A stretch of DNA of 6,572 nt from Kiritimatiellia bacterium. Lineage in GTDB: Bacteria; Verrucomicrobiota; Kiritimatiellia; RFP12; UBA1067. Each line of letters starts with the position of its first letter. The stretch's first letter is position 1. A program made the translations under genes and the position numbers. The stretch lies in contig JAGBZQ010000041.1 of assembly GCA_017628165.1 (NCBI GenBank), positions 1 through 6,572 of the forward strand. Reading direction: 5' to 3'. This document shows positions 1-5,878 of this stretch, one piece after another. Under the pieces are notes generated by a model, which was given only the letters and a program-made list of their open reading frames with translations, made no database searches and was not told the DNA's origin.

Positions 1-22
1 AAGCACAAAAAACTCTTTTCAT
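1..22 (-). CDS. Start of an unidentified gene running off the left edge
   Basis: An ATG at 22-20 on the minus strand begins a reading frame of seven visible codons (M-K-R-V-F-C-A) before the window ends. It is supported by a purine-rich ribosome binding site, AGAAAGG at 38-32, nine bases upstream, and by a promoter-like sequence about 55 bases further upstream. A basic residue pair followed by hydrophobic residues and a cysteine would suit the start of a signal peptide or lipoprotein leader, but seven residues are too few to say. The product cannot be named from this window. Confidence 0.55.
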
Positions 23-31
23 TTTCTTTTG

Positions 32-38
32 CCTTTCT
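32..38 (-). promoter_or_regulatory. Ribosome binding site of the left-edge gene
   Basis: The minus strand reads AGAAAGG, then nine bases, then ATG. It is the main evidence that the ATG at 22-20 is a true start rather than a chance codon. Confidence 0.5.
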
Positions 39-83
39 CTATATTATCAATGATGAGCAACAACTCAATCTCCACTGACGGAT

Positions 84-112
84 AGTTTAGCGAATCAGAT
101 CGCTGATGTCAA
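84..112 (-). promoter_or_regulatory. Sigma-70-type promoter for the left-edge gene
   Basis: On the minus strand a perfect -35 hexamer TTGACA (112-107) is followed by an exact 17-base spacer and TAAACT (89-84), which keeps the key TA...T positions of the -10 box. Transcription would start near 77 and give a leader of about 55 bases before the ATG at 22. The -35 box lies only 13 bases beyond the glnS stop codon, so the promoter fills the gap between glnS and the next gene. An inverted repeat sits inside the spacer (separate entry). Confidence 0.55.
89..104. repeat. Small inverted repeat within the promoter spacer
   Basis: The plus strand reads AGCGA-ATCAGA-TCGCT, five-base arms around a six-base centre. 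It occupies most of the spacer between the -35 and -10 boxes and touches the first base of the -10. Such a position suits a repressor or MerR-like operator, but the arms are short and chance is a fair alternative. No T-run follows on the minus strand, so it is a poor terminator candidate for glnS. Confidence 0.3.
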
Positions 113-125
113 TTTAGGATTACGC

Positions 126-1841
126 TTAAGCGGGCTTGTACGAATCCTTAAGAATGACTGTTCTGTTGAAAACAGGCGCTTCGGGCGTAAAGTCCTTTTC
201 GTCCGCAATGAAGTAGCCGGTCCTTTCGAACTGGAACCGCTCGCCCGGCGACGCCGTGGAAAGAAGAGGCTCAACAAAGCCCTTGACCGTCTTGAGAGAT
301 TCCCCGTTCATATACTTGAGAAACTCCGAAGGGCCGTCCTTGAGCGGATCCTTTTCGGTAAATAGCTTATCATAAAGCCTGAACTCAGCAGGAACACCGG
401 AAGCAAAATCCACCCAGTGGATAGTGCCCTTGACCTTGCGGCCGTCCGCAGCATTCCCACCCCACGAATCGGTATCCCACGTTCCGTGAATTTCAACCAC
501 CTTGCCCGTAGCGTCCTTCACAAACCCCGTGCACTTGAAAATGCACGCACCCCTAAGGCGAACCTCCTGACCGGGCGCCATACGGAAGAACTTCTTCTCG
601 GGAACTTCCATGAAGTCCGCCCTGTCAATCCAGATTTCGCCGCCGAAAGGAATTTTGCGCTGACCGGCAGACTCGTCAAGCGGATTGTTGGGCAGCTCCA
701 CGTCACGCGCGGGACCTTCCCAGTTATCCACCACCACCTTCACAGGATCGATAACGGCCATGCGCCTCAGAGCAGTCTGATTGAGCTCTTCGCGGACACA
801 CCACTCGAGAAGAGCAGGATCGCTTTCGCTTTCCACTTTCGTAACACCCACGCGCTCGCAAAATTCGCGGATCGCGCCCGGCGTATAGCCGCGCCTACGC
901 ATTCCGCAAACGGTAGGCATACGCGGATCATCCCAGCCGGAAACGTGTCCCTCCGTCACGAGCTGAAGGAGAAGACGCTTTGACATGACCGTATATGTGA
1001 TGTTAAGACGCGCAAACTCACGCTGCTCTGTGCGGATTTTAACACCGTTGCGAACGGGGAGCATCCCCATTTCGTCGAGACGGTCGACAACCCAGTCATA
1101 AAGCGGACGATGCACTTCAAACTCAAGCGTGCACATGGAGTGCGTCACGCCCTCAAGCGCGTCTTCGATCGGATGAGCAAAATCGTACATCGGATAAATA
1201 CACCACTTATCGCCCAAATGATAGTGCTCCACATGGCGGATGCGATAGATCACGGGATCGCGGAAATGAATATTGGGAGAGGCCATGTCGATCTTCGCCC
1301 TGAGGCACCATTCACCATCGGCATACTTGCCGTCACGCATTTCGCGAAAGATCTTAAGGTTGCGCTCCGGCGAAGTGTCACGCGAAGGCGAAGGACTTCC
1401 CGGTCTCTCGGGGACACCGCGGTAGACCTTCCACTCCTCCTGCCCAAGATTGCAGCAGTAAGCCTGACCGGCCATGATCAGATTCTCGGCGATCTCATAC
1501 ATCTTGTCAAACATGTTCGACGCATTGTAGAACCCCTTCTCGGATCCGTCGCCCTCGCCCGACCAGTTAAAGCCAAGCCACTTGATATCCTTCTTGATGT
1601 TTTCGGCATATTCGTCGGACTCTTTGGCGGGATTCGTATCGTCAAGCCGGAGATGACACTCGCCGCCGAAAATCTCTGCCATACCGAAATCAAGGCAGAC
1701 CGCCTTTGCGTGACCAATATGGATATAGCCGTTGGGCTCAGGCGGAAAACGCGTCACCACCTTGCCGCCGGTTTTGCCCTCTGCGACGTCCTTTTCAATC
1801 CACTGCCTTAAAAAGTGCCTGGAAGTATCTGATTCGTTCAT
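126..1841 (-). CDS. glnS: Glutaminyl-tRNA synthetase
   Basis: This 571-residue cytoplasmic class I aminoacyl-tRNA synthetase charges tRNA-Gln with glutamine using ATP. The class signature PPEPNGYIHIGHAK is at residues 33-46, with HIGH at 41-44. The KMSKS-type loop is VMSKR (285-289), the form typical of GlnRS. It is followed by GWDDPRMPT (302-310) and RRRGYT (315-320). The catalytic core runs to roughly residue 350, and the C-terminal anticodon-binding beta-barrels occupy about 355-560 and end with the usual GYF...D segment. Length is slightly above the E. coli enzyme (about 550), partly from about ten extra residues near 256-268. Its ATG (1841-1839) overlaps the TGA of the upstream gene as ATGA. 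The only upstream purine stretch is a loose AAAGAG, so translation probably depends on coupling. GlnRS rather than GltX is favoured by overall match through both halves. Confidence 0.97.
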   Translation of the reverse strand: MNESDTSRHFLRQWIEKDVAEGKTGGKVVTRFPPEPNGYIHIGHAKAVCLDFGMAEIFGGECHLRLDDTNPAKESDEYAENIKKDIKWLGFNWSGEGDGSEKGFYNASNMFDKMYEIAENLIMAGQAYCCNLGQEEWKVYRGVPERPGSPSPSRDTSPERNLKIFREMRDGKYADGEWCLRAKIDMASPNIHFRDPVIYRIRHVEHYHLGDKWCIYPMYDFAHPIEDALEGVTHSMCTLEFEVHRPLYDWVVDRLDEMGMLPVRNGVKIRTEQREFARLNITYTVMSKRLLLQLVTEGHVSGWDDPRMPTVCGMRRRGYTPGAIREFCERVGVTKVESESDPALLEWCVREELNQTALRRMAVIDPVKVVVDNWEGPARDVELPNNPLDESAGQRKIPFGGEIWIDRADFMEVPEKKFFRMAPGQEVRLRGACIFKCTGFVKDATGKVVEIHGTWDTDSWGGNAADGRKVKGTIHWVDFASGVPAEFRLYDKLFTEKDPLKDGPSEFLKYMNGESLKTVKGFVEPLLSTASPGERFQFERTGYFIADEKDFTPEAPVFNRTVILKDSYKPA

Positions 1842-2566
1842 ATCGTTTTTTTCTCTTTATTCTTGTTGTAAAGCATCTTTGATTGGCGAACAACCTGCTC
1901 AAGCCTTATACGCTGGCGCTTGTCCGCCTTTTGAAGTCCGTGAAGCGCCCAGTATAGTGCGCTTGCCTGAGGATTGCTCCAGTCATCCACGCCGTGTTCG
2001 CGCTCAAGGCGCGCCATCTCCTCCGGATTCATCTTAAGCTCGTGCCATGCTCCGCGCTCTGCCACATCGGAAACGATTTTACGCCACTCTTCACGATACA
2101 GATGCGAAGCGTTGTCTATGGTATGGCCCACTTTAAGCTCGAACATGTACGCGAGATCGTAGCATACGTCAGGATCACCGGGATTCCAAAAGAGAGCGTC
2201 GTCCCTCAAAAGACGAATCCCCGCATAAACCCAACGCCAGCGATCTTCCATGCGCGGCATTCTGAGGGAAACATTGTAGGCGAGATTCCACGCGGCGTAA
2301 AGCCACACCTCCGGAACATGCGGCTCAAGGAAAGTCAAAAGCGAAGAGAGCTGCACAAGCTCGCCGAATCGCCCCTGCTGCTGGAGCCGCTCCGCCCTGA
2401 ACCAGACCACCTCAGAGGCGACGGATCTAAGCCCACCGAGCGCCGCCACAACGCCCGTGCCTACAGAAGGCGTCTTTACGGGGGTCCTGCGCGAAAGAAA
2501 CACTTGAGAGATTGCCCCAAGAGCCAAAAGGAAAATCACAACGACAAACGGGACAAAGCGCTTCAT
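1838..2566 (-). CDS. Membrane-anchored alpha-helical protein of unknown function
   Basis: This 242-residue protein has one N-terminal hydrophobic segment (residues 4-23) preceded by Lys-Arg and followed by Arg-Arg, so it is probably anchored in the inner membrane or carries an uncleaved signal. The rest is soluble and rich in Trp, Leu and Arg, and looks helical and TPR-like, although no canonical TPR consensus was counted. Striking stretches are VWFRAERLQQQGRF (54-67), LEPHVPEVWLYAAWNLAYNV (80-99), the DRWRWV block (108-113), NPGDPDVCYDLAYMFELKVG (128-147) and ALYWALHGL (203-211). From memory these resemble hypothetical proteins of PVC-group bacteria. The C-terminus is lysine-rich. A strong GGAGGT lies five bases before the ATG, which overlaps the antiporter stop as ATGA, and its own stop overlaps glnS the same way. 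No catalytic motif was recognised and no function is proposed. Confidence 0.85.
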   Translation of the reverse strand: MKRFVPFVVVIFLLALGAISQVFLSRRTPVKTPSVGTGVVAALGGLRSVASEVVWFRAERLQQQGRFGELVQLSSLLTFLEPHVPEVWLYAAWNLAYNVSLRMPRMEDRWRWVYAGIRLLRDDALFWNPGDPDVCYDLAYMFELKVGHTIDNASHLYREEWRKIVSDVAERGAWHELKMNPEEMARLEREHGVDDWSNPQASALYWALHGLQKADKRQRIRLEQVVRQSKMLYNKNKEKKTI

Positions 2567-4584
2567 TGGCCACCTCCCAAAAGCGCCTTGAGCTTAGCAA
2601 TCTCACCCTCGTCACCCATCGCCACGAGAACATCCCCTCCGAGGAAAGTGAGCTTCGGCCCGACATTGCGAATCTTGACATCGCCGCGAATCACCGTAAC
2701 CACCGTAGCGCCTGTCTCAGCGCGAATATTAAGCTCGCCGACGCTCACTCCGATCACAGAAGAATCGGCCGGAACGGTGACTTTAGCGATAACATCTTCC
2801 GGAACAGTGAACGTAAGCTCGCGAGAAAGCTTGGCAAGGCGCTCATCCACCTCAAGGGCAGCTGTAAAATTAGAAGCGACACGATGCCCGGCCTTTACGA
2901 AGAAGCGCCACCCTAAAAGAGCCACGGCTATGAAAATCCCAAACATCACCCACTTCGCCCAAATCTCCTCCGGGGTAAAATTGGCGTTGATTATCGCAAA
3001 CTCCACAAACGCGGAAGCTACAACAAGCGTCAGCACAAAGTGACGGATGATGGTTTTGACGGAAAGCTGCCAGCGAGCCTCGCCCGCCCCCACAAGAATC
3101 TCCGCGACGGAGTTCGACATGGCCTTACCCACCTTGAACGCAAGCGCGAAAAAGACAATGAGAATAAAATTGAGCGGCAATGCGAAAAAGAGCTTCTTGT
3201 GCGCTTCGAAAAACTGCGAGCGGTGGCTCCAGTCGATATTGGAGAGGTAGCCGAAGGCGAGTGCAACGGCAAAACAAAGTACCCCGAGAAGAATAATTTC
3301 CACGAACTGCTTGCGGACAAGAGTACGCTTTGCTCCTGACGCCGAACGGCGGTAGCGCGAGAGGAATCCTCTGTAGCCATTGAGGATGTTCTTGATGCGG
3401 ATCGGCGTTTTTTGCTCAATGAAATCGCCTACTTTGTCAGAGGAACGAATCATCATGGGATTTATGATTGTCGTAAAAAGCGAAACTCCCACCACGACCT
3501 GATACATGGGCTTATCTATGTCGCCCGTGGCGGTGACGTAAAGAAGCGCCACCATGTACGCGAACTCACCTATCTGCGCAAGCGAAAAGCCCATCTGGAC
3601 GGCGGTCTTAAGCTCAACTCCGGTAAGAAGCGCACCAAGAGTGCAGTTGAAAAACTTGCCAAAAACCACCAGAGCGCTCAAAAGAAGAATAACCGGCAGA
3701 TTCTCCCAGCACGCGGCGGGATTTACAAGAAGCCCGATCGAAACAAAAAACACGGAGGCGAACATGTTTCTGAGAGGCTCGACAAGCACCGCCAGACGGC
3801 CGCGAACCTCCGAGCTTGCGCCGACTACTCCCACGAGAAACGCTCCGAGCGCCAGAGAATAATCGAGGCGGTATGCCGCATACGTCACAAAAAAGCAGCA
3901 TCCGAGAAGCGGCAGAAGAAGAGACTCATCATCGCCTCGCTTGGCGATGGAAGTAAGGAAGCGAGGAATCAGAACAAGGCCGAAAAAGAAAACAGCAATA
4001 AAGAAAATCCCAAGCCCGCCGAGAGATTTGGCTATAGAGCCGATATTCATGCCCTCTCCGTTGGCAACCCCTGTGATTAACGCAATAACGCCAACACAGA
4101 TAATATCCTCGCAAACGGAGGTGCCGAGAACGTATTTGACAAACGGCCTCGAACTCCAGCGCATCTCGTCTATCACCTTGGCAAGGAGTGTCGTGGCCGA
4201 ATCGCAAATGGCGGCACCGAGAAAGAGAGAGGGGACAACACCCCACCCAAGAACCGTACGGGCCACGGTAAACCCAAGGCCAATCATCACTACAGTATCG
4301 AGAAACGCAGTGGGGAAAACAACATTCCCCACCTTCTTGAGCTTTGTGAGAGAAAGCCCCAGCCCCATCGTGAACATCAGGAAAACGATTCCAAGCTGCC
4401 CGATAGTCTGAACGGAAGACTCGTCCGAAATGAACGAGCCTCCCCACGAATGGCGGGAAAGAAGGACACCGGCCAAAATATAACCGATGACCTTCGGCCA
4501 TTTTAGTTTGGTGAAAAGTAAAGATACAGCCCCCGCGACAGCCATAAGCATCGCGAGGTCCTGCATAAATGCGCCTTCAGTCAT
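2563..4584 (-). CDS. CPA2-family cation:proton antiporter with C-terminal RCK_C (TrkA-C) domain
   Basis: This 673-residue inner-membrane protein is predicted to exchange Na+ or K+ for H+. The CPA2 exchanger core spans about residues 8-385. Family landmarks are GYILAGVLL (34-42), CDSATTLLAKVIDEM (127-141), SVCED (156-160), LGAFLVGVVGASSEVRGRL (246-264), FVSIGLLVNP (280-289) and FSLAQIGEFAY (333-343). A basic linker (390-425) leads to four further hydrophobic segments near 428-448, 465-484, 512-534 and 543-563. An RCK_C domain follows at about 590-668, shown by VIGVSVGELNIR (610-621), TGATVVTVIRG (624-634) and GGDVLVAMGDEGEI (649-662). No NAD-binding RCK_N domain is present, unlike KefB/KefC. 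AAGGTGA directly follows the ilvC stop and lies six bases before the ATG, supporting this start over the in-frame Met at residue 7. The ion specificity cannot be read from the sequence, so no gene symbol is given. Confidence 0.92.
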   Translation of the reverse strand: MTEGAFMQDLAMLMAVAGAVSLLFTKLKWPKVIGYILAGVLLSRHSWGGSFISDESSVQTIGQLGIVFLMFTMGLGLSLTKLKKVGNVVFPTAFLDTVVMIGLGFTVARTVLGWGVVPSLFLGAAICDSATTLLAKVIDEMRWSSRPFVKYVLGTSVCEDIICVGVIALITGVANGEGMNIGSIAKSLGGLGIFFIAVFFFGLVLIPRFLTSIAKRGDDESLLLPLLGCCFFVTYAAYRLDYSLALGAFLVGVVGASSEVRGRLAVLVEPLRNMFASVFFVSIGLLVNPAACWENLPVILLLSALVVFGKFFNCTLGALLTGVELKTAVQMGFSLAQIGEFAYMVALLYVTATGDIDKPMYQVVVGVSLFTTIINPMMIRSSDKVGDFIEQKTPIRIKNILNGYRGFLSRYRRSASGAKRTLVRKQFVEIILLGVLCFAVALAFGYLSNIDWSHRSQFFEAHKKLFFALPLNFILIVFFALAFKVGKAMSNSVAEILVGAGEARWQLSVKTIIRHFVLTLVVASAFVEFAIINANFTPEEIWAKWVMFGIFIAVALLGWRFFVKAGHRVASNFTAALEVDERLAKLSRELTFTVPEDVIAKVTVPADSSVIGVSVGELNIRAETGATVVTVIRGDVKIRNVGPKLTFLGGDVLVAMGDEGEIAKLKALLGGGQ
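2572..2577 (-). promoter_or_regulatory. Strong ribosome binding site of the unknown gene, inside the antiporter end
   Basis: A full GGAGGT, five bases before the ATG at 2566, is embedded in the last Gly codons of the antiporter. It is the best Shine-Dalgarno match in the window, which suggests the unknown protein is actively translated and not a relic. Confidence 0.7.
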
Positions 4585-4590
4585 GGCGCG

Positions 4591-4597
4591 TCACCTT
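4591..4597 (-). promoter_or_regulatory. Ribosome binding site of the antiporter gene
   Basis: AAGGTGA on the minus strand starts immediately after the ilvC TGA (4600-4598) and ends six bases before the antiporter ATG (4584). It decides the start in favour of M-T-E-G rather than the internal methionine six codons later, and ties the two genes into one transcript. Confidence 0.7.
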
Positions 4598-5707
4598 TCA
4601 CTTAACAACCTTGCGGCCGCCCCAACCGGCGGAAGCAGCGTTGCCCTTGGCCTCTTCGTTCGGACGAAGGGAACGGACGGCAGCACCTGCGAGCCACATC
4701 TCGTGATTGTGAAGCTCGTTGAGCTTTGCGAGCATCTTCTCCTTGTAGTCGGCACAGCCGGTGTCACGAATGACTTCCTTGGCCTCCTGCATCGTCTTGA
4801 CGCTCTTATAGAGCTTCTTGAAAACGGGAAGCGTGGCCTTCTTGAACTCGGGCCTCCACTTAAGAGCACCGTGCTGGGCAGTCTGCGAGCAGTTGCCGTA
4901 CATCCAATCCATTCCGTTCTCGTCAACAAGGCGGATGAGGGACTGCGTGAGCTCCTCGCAAGTCTCGTTGAAAGCCTCAGACGGGCTGTGACCGTTGGCG
5001 CGGAGAGTTTCAAACTGAGCCTCCATGACGCCGGCGAGAGCACCCATGAGAATGCCGCGCTCGCCAACGAGATCGCTAGTGACTTCGTTCTGGAACGTGG
5101 TGGGGAAGAGGTAGCCGGAGCCGACGGCGATACCGATGGCCTTCGTGACGTCCTCGACAGTCTTGGCCTTCATGCCGTTGGGCTCGAAAGCGTAAGAGCT
5201 GTTGATGCCGGCGCCGGAGAGGAAGTTGCGGCGAACGGAAGTACCGGATCCCTTGGGGGCCACCATAACAAGACCAACGCCCTTCTGGGGCTTGATGCCG
5301 GTAAGCTTGTTGTAAACATATCCGAAGCCATGGGAGAAATAGAGATACTTTCCTGGAGTGACGTACTTCTCAACCGTCTTCCAAACCTGACCGACAGAGC
5401 CGTCGGAAACAAGCATCATGATGATATCGCCCTTATCGGCGGCCTCCTCGATGGAGAAGAGCGTTTCACCCTCAACCCAGCCATCCTTCTTGGCGCGGTT
5501 CCAGCTAGAATTTGCCTTGGTATTCTTGCGCTGACCGATAATCACATTGAAGCCATTGTCGCGCATGTTGAGCGCCTGGCCAGGACCCTGAATGCCGTAG
5601 CCGAGAACGGCGATGGTCTTGCCCTTGAGGACCTTCTGCGCCTTTGCAAGAGAGAACTCCTTGCGGGTCGTGATGTTTTCTGCAACTGTACCGAACTTGA
5701 TTTTCAT
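4598..5707 (-). CDS. ilvC: Ketol-acid reductoisomerase
   Basis: This 369-residue cytoplasmic enzyme converts 2-acetolactate or 2-aceto-2-hydroxybutyrate to the dihydroxy acids of valine/leucine and isoleucine synthesis, using NADPH and Mg2+. The Rossmann motif GYGIQGPGQA is at 36-45 and the cofactor loop GQRKN at 58-62. Catalytic residues by family alignment are His126 (SHGF), Lys152 (APKGSG), Asp212 and Glu216 (SDLVGE), Glu248 and Glu252 (NETCEE) and Ser274. The sequence follows the Bacteroidetes/fungal-like form, with LNMRDNGFNVIIG and GHSPSEAFNET. The family's usual end near LRPN (347-350) is followed by an extra Gly/Ala/Lys-rich tail to 369. The start was set at 5707 because AAGGAAAG lies just upstream and the family N-terminus matches. 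A longer in-frame extension to 5851 would run through the promoter and terminator. No ilvB, ilvN or ilvD is adjacent. Confidence 0.97.
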   Translation of the reverse strand: MKIKFGTVAENITTRKEFSLAKAQKVLKGKTIAVLGYGIQGPGQALNMRDNGFNVIIGQRKNTKANSSWNRAKKDGWVEGETLFSIEEAADKGDIIMMLVSDGSVGQVWKTVEKYVTPGKYLYFSHGFGYVYNKLTGIKPQKGVGLVMVAPKGSGTSVRRNFLSGAGINSSYAFEPNGMKAKTVEDVTKAIGIAVGSGYLFPTTFQNEVTSDLVGERGILMGALAGVMEAQFETLRANGHSPSEAFNETCEELTQSLIRLVDENGMDWMYGNCSQTAQHGALKWRPEFKKATLPVFKKLYKSVKTMQEAKEVIRDTGCADYKEKMLAKLNELHNHEMWLAGAAVRSLRPNEEAKGNAASAGWGGRKVVK

Positions 5708-5713
5708 TTTTGT

Positions 5714-5721
5714 CTTTCCTT
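5714..5721 (-). promoter_or_regulatory. Ribosome binding site of ilvC
   Basis: AAGGAAAG on the minus strand lies six bases before the ATG at 5707 (AGGA is nine bases away). It fixes the ilvC start and rules against the longer reading frame. Confidence 0.65.
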
Positions 5722-5738
5722 GAATTTTGGAAAATTTC
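5722..5738. repeat. AT-rich dyad at the predicted ilvC transcription start
   Basis: The minus strand reads GAAATTTTCCAAAATTC, an inverted repeat of TTTT-CC-AAAA with flanking GAA/TTC and one unpaired A. It covers roughly +1 to +16 of the predicted transcript, between the -10 box and the ribosome binding site. It could be a repressor site or a weak 5' stem. AT-rich sequence makes such dyads common, so this is tentative. Confidence 0.3.
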
Positions 5739-5743
5739 CTAAT

Positions 5744-5752
5744 ATTATACCA
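5744..5752 (-). promoter_or_regulatory. Extended -10 promoter of the ilvC run
   Basis: The minus strand reads TGGTATAAT, a perfect TATAAT with the TG of an extended -10 element. No good -35 box is present at 16-18 bases upstream, as expected for extended -10 promoters. The start would fall near 5737, giving a leader of about 30 bases, too short for an attenuator or T-box. The element lies between the PEPCK terminator and the ilvC ribosome binding site, so it probably drives ilvC, the antiporter, the unknown gene and glnS. Confidence 0.65.
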
Positions 5753-5818
5753 TAACTTCGCAATATCATGGGCATAAAATTGGAGCGAAATAAGAAATTG
5801 TATGAGTGAGAAGTAAAG

Positions 5819-5857
5819 AAAATGCGCGGAAGGGATTTTCCTACCGCGCATTTTTTT
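5819..5857. terminator. Bidirectional intrinsic terminator after the PEPCK gene
   Basis: AAAATGCGCGG (5819-5829) pairs with CCGCGCATTTT (5844-5854) in an 11-base stem with a 14-base loop that can pair further (AGG/CCT). On the minus strand the GC stem is followed by TTTTCTTTAC, a usable but interrupted T-run, 25 bases after the PEPCK stop. On the plus strand it is followed by seven uninterrupted Ts. It separates PEPCK transcription from the ilvC run. Confidence 0.8.
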
Positions 5858-5860
5858 GCT

Positions 5861-5875
5861 TAGGTAAAAACCTAC
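5861..5875. repeat. Short hairpin between the PEPCK stop and the terminator
   Basis: The plus strand TAGGTAAAAACCTA pairs TAGGT with ACCTA around a few As, directly beside the PEPCK stop codon at 5881-5879. It is small and may only add to the 3' end structure of the PEPCK transcript. Confidence 0.3.
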
Positions 5876-5878
5876 AGC

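Noticed and set aside
30..80. A second promoter reading TTGAGT...TAATAT on the minus strand
   Set aside because: The boxes match less well than TTGACA-17-TAAACT just upstream and would leave a leader of roughly 10 to 20 bases. It was not listed as a feature.
1994..3043. A 349-codon plus-strand open frame
   Set aside because: It lies antisense to the unknown gene and the antiporter. Its composition (Arg, Ser, Thr, Pro) is that of a shadow frame, and no ribosome binding site supports it.
4566..4584. Alternative antiporter start at the methionine of codon 7
   Set aside because: The AAGGTGA site is six bases from the first ATG and too far from the second, so the first is preferred.
4487..5755. 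A 422-codon open frame on the plus strand opposite ilvC and the antiporter start
   Set aside because: It is the antisense of clearly conserved genes, has low-complexity Leu/Ala/Glu-rich content and resembles no family. Codon bias of the real genes keeps the opposite frame open.
5708..5851. A 48-residue N-terminal extension of ilvC
   Set aside because: It would be translated from DNA that carries the TATAAT promoter, the ribosome binding site and part of the terminator stem. The KARI family begins near the shorter start.
5708..5878. A riboswitch, T-box or leader peptide upstream of ilvC
   Set aside because: Past the terminator and promoter only about 30 bases of leader remain. No leader peptide rich in Leu/Val/Ile and no T-box sequence was seen.
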